DNA of 64,000 nt from Kribbella sp. NBC_00382 (lineage in GTDB: Bacteria; Actinomycetota; Actinomycetes; Propionibacteriales; Kribbellaceae). Position numbers and translations under genes: made by a program. Below the pieces are notes generated by a model. The model made no database searches. It was not told the DNA's origin and saw nothing but the letters and a program-made list of their open reading frames with translations. Location: positions 1,302,001-1,366,000 of the forward strand of contig NZ_CP107954.1 in assembly GCF_036067295.1 (NCBI RefSeq), written 5' to 3'. Shown here piece by piece: positions 56,965 through 64,000 of this stretch (positions are counted from its first letter, which is position 1; each line of letters begins with the position of its first letter).

Positions 56965-58366
56965 ACACCCACGCCTGTACGCCGCCCTTGCAGCCCTACT
57001 CACCGGCACGTTCCTGTACTTCGGAAGCGGCCTCACCACCATCCCCGCGCTCACCTGGCTGGCACCCCTACCAGTCCTGCTCGTCGCACCGCATCTCACC
57101 AAGAAGCTGACCGCCCTGACCGCCTTCATCGGCTGGTCCCTCGGCCTGGCCAACCTCTGGAGCTACCTACTCAACGACCTCGAACTCCCACCCGCCGCGA
57201 TGAGTTTCCTCGTCCTGCTGGCCGGCGTCTTCACCCTGACAGTCCTGCTCTTCCGCGCCCTCATCCGACGCGGCCGCTACCTCCTGGCAGCCCTTGCCGC
57301 ACCCGCGAACTGGGCCGCCGCCGATTACCTGATCGCACTCGTCTCCCCGCACGGCGCCTTCACCAGTCTGGCGTACACCCAGGTCGATGTTCATCCGGTC
57401 GCCCAGATCGCTTCCATGACAGGGGTTTGGGGTCTCAGCTATCTACTGCTCACGCCGGCGGCCATCATCGCGGCAATTGCGCACGCCCCGCGGCGTACCG
57501 GCGTACAGCTCATCACCGTCCTAGCAATGGTTGCCATCGGCACCGTCTCGTACGGCGCTTGGCGTCTCGCTGGTGACTCGACCGGCCAGGCCGTCAAGAT
57601 CGCGATCGTCTCCGCCAGCAACGGCCTCGACGACACCCGCTGGTCCGGCGCCAATGGCCCGACGATCCTCACCACCTACACAAAGCAGATCGAGGCCGCC
57701 GCGGCCAAGGGCGCCCACGTCGTCGTACTTCCCGAGAAGTTCATCGACGTCGATGCGACCGCGCTGCCGGGCCTCGACCAAAGGCTGCAGAAGATCGCCA
57801 CCGACAACAACGTCGAGCTCCTCACCGGCCTCACCGTCTTCGGTGACCATGGCAACGACTACAACCGCGCACTCGTCTTCCACCCGACGGGCGGCACTCC
57901 CCTTTCGTACGACAAACACCACCTGATCCCAGGCATCGAGCCGTACGAGCCCGGCGACCACCTCGCGATGATGGGCACCTGGGGAGTGATGATCTGCAAG
58001 GACATGGACTTCCCCGCCCTGGCCCGCCAGTACGGCCAGAAGAAGGCCGACCTCCTCCTCGTCCCAGCGCTCGACTTCGACAACGACGGCTGGCTGCACA
58101 GCCGGCACGCGCTGCTCCGAGGCATCGAGAACGGCATCCCGATCGCCCGCAACGGCAGTCAGGGCCTGCTCACCCTCAGCGACTCGTACGGCCGCGTCAC
58201 CAGCCAAACCTCCGCACCGACCGGCGCCGACGTCACCCTCCTGGGCGACCTCCACCCCGGTATCCACGCCACCCTCTACACACGCTTCGGCGACTGGTTC
58301 GCCTGGCTGTGCTGCTTGCTGACGCTCGGAGGCCTCGGGGCGTTGAGGCGAAGCAAGCAGGCATGA
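56948..58366 (+). CDS. Apolipoprotein N-acyltransferase-like (Lnt/CN-hydrolase) membrane protein
   Basis: A 472-residue protein. About seven N-terminal membrane helices (to residue 200) are followed by a nitrilase domain whose triad is visible: Glu in HVVVLPEKFIDVD, Lys in SYDKHHLIPGIEPY and Cys in GVMICKDMDFPALA. A final hydrophobic helix closes the protein. This is the architecture of Lnt, which N-acylates lipoproteins in the membrane. At 472 residues, and with sparse Lnt consensus elsewhere, it may be a paralogue acting on another substrate. Placed in a TetR operon with an oxidase and HAD gene. Confidence 0.8.
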   Translation: MDSANKHPRLYAALAALLTGTFLYFGSGLTTIPALTWLAPLPVLLVAPHLTKKLTALTAFIGWSLGLANLWSYLLNDLELPPAAMSFLVLLAGVFTLTVLLFRALIRRGRYLLAALAAPANWAAADYLIALVSPHGAFTSLAYTQVDVHPVAQIASMTGVWGLSYLLLTPAAIIAAIAHAPRRTGVQLITVLAMVAIGTVSYGAWRLAGDSTGQAVKIAIVSASNGLDDTRWSGANGPTILTTYTKQIEAAAAKGAHVVVLPEKFIDVDATALPGLDQRLQKIATDNNVELLTGLTVFGDHGNDYNRALVFHPTGGTPLSYDKHHLIPGIEPYEPGDHLAMMGTWGVMICKDMDFPALARQYGQKKADLLLVPALDFDNDGWLHSRHALLRGIENGIPIARNGSQGLLTLSDSYGRVTSQTSAPTGADVTLLGDLHPGIHATLYTRFGDWFAWLCCLLTLGGLGALRRSKQA

Positions 58367-59529
58367 AAGCATCCGGCATGGCCAACTACGGCGATCACCA
58401 GCTGAGCATCTACGTGCAGGGGATGTTCCAGGACACCCGGCCCGAGATCACCACCGATCTGTCCCGGCTGGAGTCCCAGGCCGCCGGCAGTCTGTCCGTC
58501 GAGGCGATGGGCTACATCGTCCCCAGTGCCGGCAGTGGTTCGACCGCGCGCGCCAACCTGGCCGCGTTCGACCGCTGGCGACTGGTCCCCAGGATGCTGC
58601 GCGGTAGTACCGAGCGGGACTTGTCCTGCACGATCCTCGGCACCAAGATGCCCGCGCCCGTGGTGATCGCGCCGGTCGGCGTACAGACGCTGGCACATCC
58701 CGACGGCGAACTGGCGACCGCGCGAGCCGCCAGCGCACTCGGGCTGACCTACACGCACTCCACCCAGGCGAGTCACTCGTTCGAGCAGATCGAGGCCGAC
58801 AGCAAGTGGTACCAGCTGTACTGGCCGACCGACAAGGACGTCTGCCTCAGCTTCCTCCAACGCGCCAAGGACAGCGGGTACTCCGTACTGGTGGTCACCC
58901 TCGACACGGGCACGATCGGCTGGCGCCCGGCCGACCTCGACCGCGGCTTCCTGCCGTTCCTCAAGGGTGAGGGCCTGGCGAACTACTTCAGCGACCCTGC
59001 TTTCCAGGCCAAGCTCGCCAAGCCGATCGCGGAGGACCCGACGGCAGCGGTGATGCACTGGGCCCAGATGTTCCCGAACGTAGGTCTGAGCTGGGACGAG
59101 CTGTCGTTCCTCCGCGACAACTGGTCCGGCCCGATCGTGCTCAAGGGCATCACCTCGGTCGACGACGCCAAGCTCGCGGCTGAGCACAGCGTCGACGGCC
59201 TGGTCGTGTCGAACCACGGCGGTCGCCAGGTCGACGGCGCGATCGCGGCGCTCGATGCTCTCCCGGCGATCGCTGATGCGGTCGGCGAGCAGGTGACCGT
59301 GCTGTTCGACTCTGGCATCCGTACCGGTTCCGACGCCGCCAAGGCCCTTGCTCTCGGCGCCAAAGCTGTACTTCTCGGCCGCCCGTTCCTGTATGGCCTC
59401 GCGCTCGCCGGCCAGGCCGGAGTCGAGCACGTACTGCGCTGCCTGCTGGCCGAGCTCGATCTCACGCTGGCCTTGTCGGGGTACGCGAACCACCGGGAGC
59501 TCAACCGGACGTCGGTGGTCCCCGCATGA
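58363..59529 (+). CDS. FMN-dependent alpha-hydroxy-acid oxidase/dehydrogenase (lactate-oxidase-like)
   Basis: A 388-residue TIM-barrel flavoenzyme. The catalytic His and FMN-binding Arg are in GLVVSNHGGRQVDGAIAALD; FDSGIRTGSDAAKALALGAK and VLLGRPFLYGLALAG are the FMN phosphate loop. PVVIAPVGVQTLAHPDGELA and WYQLYWPTDKDVCL match lactate 2-monooxygenase and lactate oxidase members. The ATG overlaps the Lnt-like stop (ATGA); a longer start inside that gene is rejected. Oxidises a 2-hydroxy acid such as lactate or mandelate. Confidence 0.9.
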   Translation: MKASGMANYGDHQLSIYVQGMFQDTRPEITTDLSRLESQAAGSLSVEAMGYIVPSAGSGSTARANLAAFDRWRLVPRMLRGSTERDLSCTILGTKMPAPVVIAPVGVQTLAHPDGELATARAASALGLTYTHSTQASHSFEQIEADSKWYQLYWPTDKDVCLSFLQRAKDSGYSVLVVTLDTGTIGWRPADLDRGFLPFLKGEGLANYFSDPAFQAKLAKPIAEDPTAAVMHWAQMFPNVGLSWDELSFLRDNWSGPIVLKGITSVDDAKLAAEHSVDGLVVSNHGGRQVDGAIAALDALPAIADAVGEQVTVLFDSGIRTGSDAAKALALGAKAVLLGRPFLYGLALAGQAGVEHVLRCLLAELDLTLALSGYANHRELNRTSVVPA

Positions 59530-60182
59530 AGGCGGTCATCTTCGACCTCGACGACACCCTCTTCGACCACTCGTCATCCATCACCGCGACCCTGCGCGCC
59601 TGGGTCCCGACGCTTGGCGCCGCCGAACTGACCGATGAGCTCATCGCCCAGTGGTTCGTGGCCGAGCACCGTAACTTCGAGCTCTGGCTGGCCGGCGAGC
59701 TGAGCCACCAGGGTCAGCGCCGCGGCCGGCTCCGCGACTTCCTGCCGCTGATCGGCTACCCGGTCCCGGCCACCGACGCCGGACTGGACGAGATCTTCGC
59801 CGGCTTCATCGAGCGCTATCCGCAGCACTGGACCGCGTTCCCCGATGCCCTGCCGGCACTGGAAGTTGCCAAAAGCAATGGGTGGCGGATCGGCGTGCTG
59901 ACCAACGGCGTGGTGCAGCAGCAGAACGCGAAGCTGGCCGCGATCGGCCTGGCCGACCGCATCGACGTGGTCGCGACCTCGGAAGGGCTCGGCTTCAGTA
60001 AGCCCGCACCGGAGTCGTACCTACTGACCTGCGAGGCACTCGGCGTCGACCCGTCCGAGGCGCTGATGATCGGCGACAACCTCGAGAAGGACGTCATCGG
60101 CGCCCGCGCGGCCGGCCTCAGCGCAGAGCATCTCGACCGCGCGGCCGGCATCACGCTCACCCAGCTGGTCCGGGCGGGCTGA
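59526..60182 (+). CDS. HAD-family hydrolase
   Basis: A 218-residue HAD phosphatase. Motif I VIFDLDDTLFD (4-14), motif II VLTNG, motif III Lys in GLGFSKPAPESY and motif IV LMIGDNLEKDVIGARAAG are complete. Cap type C1 by the spacing. The substrate may be a sugar phosphate or 2-phosphoglycolate-like compound, fitting an oxidase-linked clean-up role (inference). It is coupled to the oxidase gene by ATGA and ends the TetR operon. Confidence 0.92.
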   Translation: MKAVIFDLDDTLFDHSSSITATLRAWVPTLGAAELTDELIAQWFVAEHRNFELWLAGELSHQGQRRGRLRDFLPLIGYPVPATDAGLDEIFAGFIERYPQHWTAFPDALPALEVAKSNGWRIGVLTNGVVQQQNAKLAAIGLADRIDVVATSEGLGFSKPAPESYLLTCEALGVDPSEALMIGDNLEKDVIGARAAGLSAEHLDRAAGITLTQLVRAG

Positions 60183-60201
60183 CCCGCCCGGACCAACTCG
60201 T

Positions 60202-61017
60202 TCAGATCCCGCAGTTGGGTGCGGACCAGAAGTTGCTGGTCCGGATGTCGAGGTGGGTGTGGTCGTTGTGGTCGGGGTAGCCGGGGCCGAGGATGCCACC
60301 GAACCCGTGGTACCGGGCCTGCTTGGCCATCGTGCAGAACGAGTGCACCCCGGTCAGGTCGGCGGACCGGCCGTACAGGTGTTCACTGTTGCTTGCCCCG
60401 CCTACCGAGCGGTTGCAAGGGACGCTGCGGAACCCGCTGCTGATGTTGAGCGGCTGGTCGCCGAGCGCGTGCCGCAGCGCCTCGAGCTGCCACATCGTCT
60501 GCAGCGCGTTGGCCTTGGTCGCCGCCTCTGACAGCGGCCCGCCGTCGTACCCGGACCCGCCGCAGCCGTCGTCCAGCTCGGCATAGGTGAAGTGGATCGG
60601 CGTGCAGTCGTCATCCTGCAGCGCGTAGATCTTGCTGAACGTCGCCGCACCGGCAACCCCGTCCGAGGTCAGCCCATACGCCGACTGGAAGCGCTGCACC
60701 GCCGCCTTGGTGGCCGGCCCGAACACACCGTCGGTAGCGATGTGAGCCCCGTACGCCGGATAGCCGGCGACCCGGATCTGGAGCTGGCGGACGTCCTCAC
60801 CGCTGGTGCCCTGGGCGAGCGAGCGTCCCCAGGTGTAGCAACCGTCGGCGTACGCCTTGGTCGCGGTCACCGCCTGGGTCGCGACGGTGCCGACCAGCAT
60901 CGCACCGAACAACCCGAGGACGGACAGAATTCTGATCACGCGATTACTGAAGCACCTCGTCCCCCACCCAGCCTTCGAGCGAAGCGAGAAGGTTCTCTTG
61001 TGTTTTTGCTCTTGCAT
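60202..61017 (-). CDS. Secreted peptidoglycan-binding M15 D-Ala-D-Ala-type peptidase
   Basis: A 271-residue exported protein: a basic N-terminus and hydrophobic core (VIRILSVLGLFGAMLVGTVA) form the signal. A PG_binding_1 repeat (GEDVRQLQIRVAGYPAYGAH, DGVFGPATKAAVQRFQSAYG) follows. An M15A peptidase comes next, with SSGFRSVPCNRSVGG, NSEHLYGRSADL (S-x-H-x-x-G-x-A-D metal motif) and HNDHTHLDI. All zinc ligands are present. The ATG has a GGAGGAAAAAG site; the long frame start is rejected. Cell-wall turnover or lysis is likely. Divergent from the ECF sigma gene. Confidence 0.88.
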   Translation of the reverse strand: MQEQKHKRTFSLRSKAGWGTRCFSNRVIRILSVLGLFGAMLVGTVATQAVTATKAYADGCYTWGRSLAQGTSGEDVRQLQIRVAGYPAYGAHIATDGVFGPATKAAVQRFQSAYGLTSDGVAGAATFSKIYALQDDDCTPIHFTYAELDDGCGGSGYDGGPLSEAATKANALQTMWQLEALRHALGDQPLNISSGFRSVPCNRSVGGASNSEHLYGRSADLTGVHSFCTMAKQARYHGFGGILGPGYPDHNDHTHLDIRTSNFWSAPNCGI

Positions 61018-61171
61018 TTGCTTTTTCCTCCGAACGCATTTGGGGCGAAACGCGCCTGACCCCGCCACTGTCCCGGCAAGATCCACCGGTTGGCCAGGGC
61101 TCAGGTGAAACTTTTCGACGAACAGCAGGTGCCGGGCAACCGATCGGCGGCCCTCGGCGGTCCTCCATGAT

Positions 61172-61732
61172 GTGACCATTGACGACAGCACGCTCACACT
61201 GCGTGCACGGGGAACGGGGCGACCGGTGACGGCTGCTGAAGGGTTCGACGCGTTCGTACTCGCTCGGTCTCGCAGGCTCCTGCGGACCGCCTACTTGCTG
61301 ACCCAAGACCACGCGCTGGCCGAGGACCTGGTCCAGACGGCCCTGGCCAAGGCCTGGTTCGCCTGGTCCCGGATCGAGGGTGGCGACCCGGAGCCGTACG
61401 TCCGCAAGGTGATGGTCAACACCTACGCCTCCTGGTGGCGCCGCCGCTGGAACGGCGAGCAGCCGACGGAGGAGTTGCCGGAGCACGCAGTACAGGCCAA
61501 CGCCGAGGAGCGCACCGACGTCTGGCGAGCCCTGCAGCGACTGCCGCGACGGCAACGCGCTGTCGTCGTACTCCGGTACTACGAAGACCTCTCCGAGGCA
61601 GAGACCGCTCGAGTCCTCGGCTGCACCCCCGGCACGGTGAAGAGCCAGACCAGCAAGGCCTTCGCCAAACTCCGCCTGGATCCCGCGCTACTGACCGCCG
61701 ACATCACCGCAGACCGGGAGGCCACGCGATGA
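61172..61732 (+). CDS. SigE-family ECF RNA polymerase sigma factor
   Basis: A 186-residue ECF factor of the SigE (actinobacterial SigE-like) group. Region 2 is FVLARSRRLLRTAYLLTQDH, LAEDLVQTALAKAWFAWSRI, YVRKVMVNTYASWWRRR. Region 4 is LQRLPRRQRAVVVLRYYEDL, SEAETARVLGCTPGTVKSQT. GTG start. The stop overlaps the start of a single-pass membrane protein, a common arrangement for sigma/anti-sigma pairs. The region before it is divergent with the secreted M15 peptidase, a possible target. Confidence 0.92.
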   Translation: MTIDDSTLTLRARGTGRPVTAAEGFDAFVLARSRRLLRTAYLLTQDHALAEDLVQTALAKAWFAWSRIEGGDPEPYVRKVMVNTYASWWRRRWNGEQPTEELPEHAVQANAEERTDVWRALQRLPRRQRAVVVLRYYEDLSEAETARVLGCTPGTVKSQTSKAFAKLRLDPALLTADITADREATR

Positions 61733-63174
61733 AGCTCACCGACCTGCGCGACGAACTCAACAACCGCGCCGAAACCACCGACGCCACTCCGGACCTACTC
61801 GCCGGCGTCCACGCCAAAATCACCCAAACCAAGCGCCGCCGCAAGGCAGGAGCCCTAGGCGCCGTAGCCGGCGCAGCCGTCATCGCAGCCTTCGCCACCG
61901 GCCTCATCCCCGGCCTGACCACAACCACCCCCCAGCCCGCCGACGACAACCCGGCGCCGAAGGACTACGTCAACAACGGGATGACCGTCCCGGGCGTCCG
62001 GGAACAGGACCGGCTGCTCAAGGGATGGGTCGGCGCTCCCGGCCAGGACAAGCTGGACTTCAGCTGGACGGCGAAGGTGCAGGAGACCAGATTCCAGGGC
62101 ATCTGCAACTCGACAGCGGCCTCGACCCCGTACATCACCGTCTCGATCAACGACTACGTCATCGGCACCGCAGATTGCGACACCAGCAGCGATGCGACGC
62201 AACTCCCCTCCGGGAGCTCTGTGAGCGCCGACAGCGCACTCTGGCTGGCGGCACCCGACGGGAAACCCGCCCGGGTTGTCGTCCAGCTCACCGACCAGCA
62301 AGGCCGCCCGGTCAAGGCCGGCGACACACAAGTTGCCCTAGGCATCTACCAGGTCCCGCCCGCGACCTCCGACGACAGCGCGCCCGTCCAGGCTCCGCCG
62401 ACCTCGTCCGACGACTATCTGAAAGACGGCATCCGCTACCGCGCCAAGATCGGCGGCCGGACCCTGCTCAGCGCGATGGTCTCCGACCGCGGCCAGAACC
62501 AGATCGACTTCACCTTCACCGCGACCGGCAACCAACTCGCCCTCATCCCGTTCTGCACGGCGACCAGCATCCAGGGTGACTTTCCCGAGTACCAGGCAAG
62601 TATCAGTGTCGACGGCAAGCGGGACGGCTCGGTTTCCTGCTCCACGGAAACCACCGACGCCGGGCGCGGAAGCTACGCCAGCGCCGCCACGGTTCCGCCG
62701 CCGGCGAAGGGACAGCAGGTCAAGGTGAGCGTGCGGCTCGAGGACAACAAGGGCCGACCGGTCGACCGGCCACAGGACTGGATCGGTCTCGGCGTCTACG
62801 ACATGGGCAAGCAGCGGACCGTCGGCACCACGAGGCTCGAAGAGCTGGTCGAGTTCACCGGCCACAACTACCGTCTCGCCACGCTCGAATCGGTAGATGC
62901 AAGCGTCGGCCACCTCGAACTCGCCACCCCCGCGAACACCCCGTTCCTGATCTCCCACGGCAGCACCGAGGACGCCGGCCCCACCGTAGTAGTCCGCTTG
63001 ACCGGCTTCGGCGACGAAAACTCGTCCGGCCAGGCCGGCGGTTACGTCACCTCCGGCAAATCAGCCCGCCCGGCCACGATCGCCAAGGTTGCTTTCGCCG
63101 ACGTCGACAGCAAGAAGCTCCCCAGCAAGATCACCGGCAAGCTCTTCGCAGCGATCTACCTCCCCGCTGACTGA
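61729..63174 (+). CDS. Single-pass membrane protein with duplicated extracellular domain, possible anti-sigma partner
   Basis: A 481-residue protein coupled to the ECF gene (ATGA). Residues 1-38 are a charged cytoplasmic segment (LRDELNNRAETTDATPDLLA, TKRRRK) and 40-60 a membrane helix. Residues 78-208 and 228-355 are two related beta-sandwich domains (KLDFSWTAKVQE/QIDFTFTATGNQ; ICNSTAAS/FCTATSIQ; VVVQLTDQQGRPV/VSVRLEDNKGRPV), then a third unrelated region. The length and extracellular part are unusual for an anti-sigma. The cytoplasmic segment is short for a classical ASD, so sensing by this protein is an inference. Confidence 0.75.
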   Translation: MKLTDLRDELNNRAETTDATPDLLAGVHAKITQTKRRRKAGALGAVAGAAVIAAFATGLIPGLTTTTPQPADDNPAPKDYVNNGMTVPGVREQDRLLKGWVGAPGQDKLDFSWTAKVQETRFQGICNSTAASTPYITVSINDYVIGTADCDTSSDATQLPSGSSVSADSALWLAAPDGKPARVVVQLTDQQGRPVKAGDTQVALGIYQVPPATSDDSAPVQAPPTSSDDYLKDGIRYRAKIGGRTLLSAMVSDRGQNQIDFTFTATGNQLALIPFCTATSIQGDFPEYQASISVDGKRDGSVSCSTETTDAGRGSYASAATVPPPAKGQQVKVSVRLEDNKGRPVDRPQDWIGLGVYDMGKQRTVGTTRLEELVEFTGHNYRLATLESVDASVGHLELATPANTPFLISHGSTEDAGPTVVVRLTGFGDENSSGQAGGYVTSGKSARPATIAKVAFADVDSKKLPSKITGKLFAAIYLPAD

Positions 63175-63287
63175 CCGCATGCAACCATCCGGGCCGTCCA
63201 GCCGCTCATCCTCGGTGTGCACACGACCAGGGCCGGGATGAGCGGTCATACGGACTTCGAGGAGTTCGCCAGTACGTGCCTGAGTGA

Positions 63288-64000
63288 TCAGAGCCAGTTG
63301 TGGAGTTGGGCTGCGTCGGTGGAGAACTGGTCGACGGAGTCGTCTGCTACGAACTCCAGGAGGGTGTTGATTTCTCGGGGTTCGGCTGACAGGCGGTCGA
63401 GGACTGGGCGCCAGAGGGATTCTCGGCCGGAGAGGGGGAGGCGGTTGTTCGACGGCCACCAGGAGAAGACGTGGACTGTGCTGAGCCAGGGCATCAGGGA
63501 TTCGAGTTGCTCCAGGCATTGGGCGTCGCCCAGGTCCACCGGGGGTTGCCAGTACGTCGTGAGGTTGGGGGCGCCCACGTCGAGCAGCAGCGTGATGGTC
63601 GAGTCAACCTCGTCGGTGAGGGTGCCGCGGTGGAACTCCATCGCGATCTCGATGCCCGCGCCGGCCGCGACATCGGCCAGCTCGGCCAGACCGCGGGTGA
63701 CCGCCATCCGGTCGCCGACGCCGGCTTCCGCAGTACCGACCGTTCCCGCCCACACCCGGATCCGGGGTGCGCCGAGCTCGGCGGCGGTGTTGACCGCGGT
63801 ACGGATCTCCTCGCGGTCGACGCTGCCGGCCCGCAGGTACGACCCGTACGCCGCGATGGCCAGGCCGTTCTCCTCGCAGAGCTCGCGGGCCTTCCGCGCG
63901 GCGGGCAGATCGCCGAGCGGGACGTGGATGTCACCACCCCACTCGATCGCCGCCAGCCCCGCCTTCTTGGCCACCTCGACGACCTCGTCGACCGCCAACT
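63288..64000 (-). CDS. Sugar isomerase/epimerase-like TIM barrel, N-terminus outside the window
   Basis: At least 237 residues, open to the window edge; a TTG near the edge is probably internal. VDEVVEVAKKAGLAAIEWGG opens the barrel, and DIHVPLGD follows. ELGAPRIRVWAGTVGTAEAG, AGIEIAMEFHRGTLTD (metal-binding Glu), GDAQCLEQLESLMPW and STVHVFSWW fit the AP_endonuc_2/xylose-isomerase-like superfamily. The specific reaction is unknown. A 113-base spacer separates it from the convergent membrane-protein gene and shows no feature. Confidence 0.82.
   Translation of the reverse strand, partial: LAVDEVVEVAKKAGLAAIEWGGDIHVPLGDLPAARKARELCEENGLAIAAYGSYLRAGSVDREEIRTAVNTAAELGAPRIRVWAGTVGTAEAGVGDRMAVTRGLAELADVAAGAGIEIAMEFHRGTLTDEVDSTITLLLDVGAPNLTTYWQPPVDLGDAQCLEQLESLMPWLSTVHVFSWWPSNNRLPLSGRESLWRPVLDRLSAEPREINTLLEFVADDSVDQFSTDAAQLHNWL

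Overview
The window reads as a stretch of chromosome from a high-GC actinomycete, most likely a soil relative of Kribbella/Nocardioidaceae. This is inferred from GC-rich codon use, frequent GTG starts, ATGA/GTGA stop-start overlaps, many one-component and ECF regulators, and the actinobacterial flavour of the families. I see no insertion sequence, integrase, prophage or CRISPR array. Nearly all the DNA is coding, with about 70 genes or gene remnants, one tRNA gene, several clear intrinsic terminators and some striking non-coding repeats.

Layout. 1-16 kb holds mostly small housekeeping and metabolic genes: a TrmH-type rRNA methyltransferase, a VOC protein, a SAM methyltransferase, a monooxygenase/PEP-mutase-like pair, an Ada-AlkA fusion, an RraA-like protein, an aldo/keto reductase, an arylamine N-acetyltransferase, a lactonase, a phytanoyl-CoA dioxygenase pair with a divergent AraC regulator, an aminoglycoside-phosphotransferase-like gene and yajQ. 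It ends with tRNA-Tyr and, next to it, a lone protein with a PD-(D/E)XK/DUF4263 (Shedu-like) appearance. 16-31 kb and 47.4 kb carry a respiratory complex I gene set on the minus strand in canonical order (nuoA, nuoB-C, nuoH, nuoI-J-K-L-M-N), split into four pieces by unrelated genes and lacking nuoD, E, F and G. Just beyond nuoA lies korAB, encoding 2-oxoacid:ferredoxin oxidoreductase. The simplest reading is a ferredoxin-fed, NADH-module-less complex I supplied by KorAB, with NuoD encoded elsewhere or lost.

31-47 kb is the block between nuoA and nuoB and looks accessory. It has an epoxide-hydrolase-like enzyme and an SDR, then a tight operon of NCS1 permease, isochorismatase-type hydrolase, GntR regulator, ADP-ribosylglycohydrolase and PfkB kinase. 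A compound palindromic repeat sits between the GntR and glycohydrolase genes. Next come three tandem paralogous micro-proteins with duplicated leaders and strong terminators, a 973-residue LuxR-type ATPase regulator, a secreted NLP-type cytolysin, a decayed RibD/DHFR-like pseudogene, and a roughly 108-bp-period repeat family present in both orientations around that pseudogene.

48-64 kb has korAB, a VapBC-like pair whose toxin gene carries two compensating frameshifts, a DUF445 membrane protein, an MFS transporter, a TetR-controlled operon (Lnt-like amidohydrolase, FMN alpha-hydroxy-acid oxidase, HAD phosphatase), a secreted M15 peptidase with a peptidoglycan-binding domain, an ECF sigma factor with a membrane partner showing an internal duplication, and an edge-truncated sugar isomerase/epimerase-like gene. 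Across the whole window the octamer CGCAGTAC/GTACTGCG is far more common than base composition predicts.
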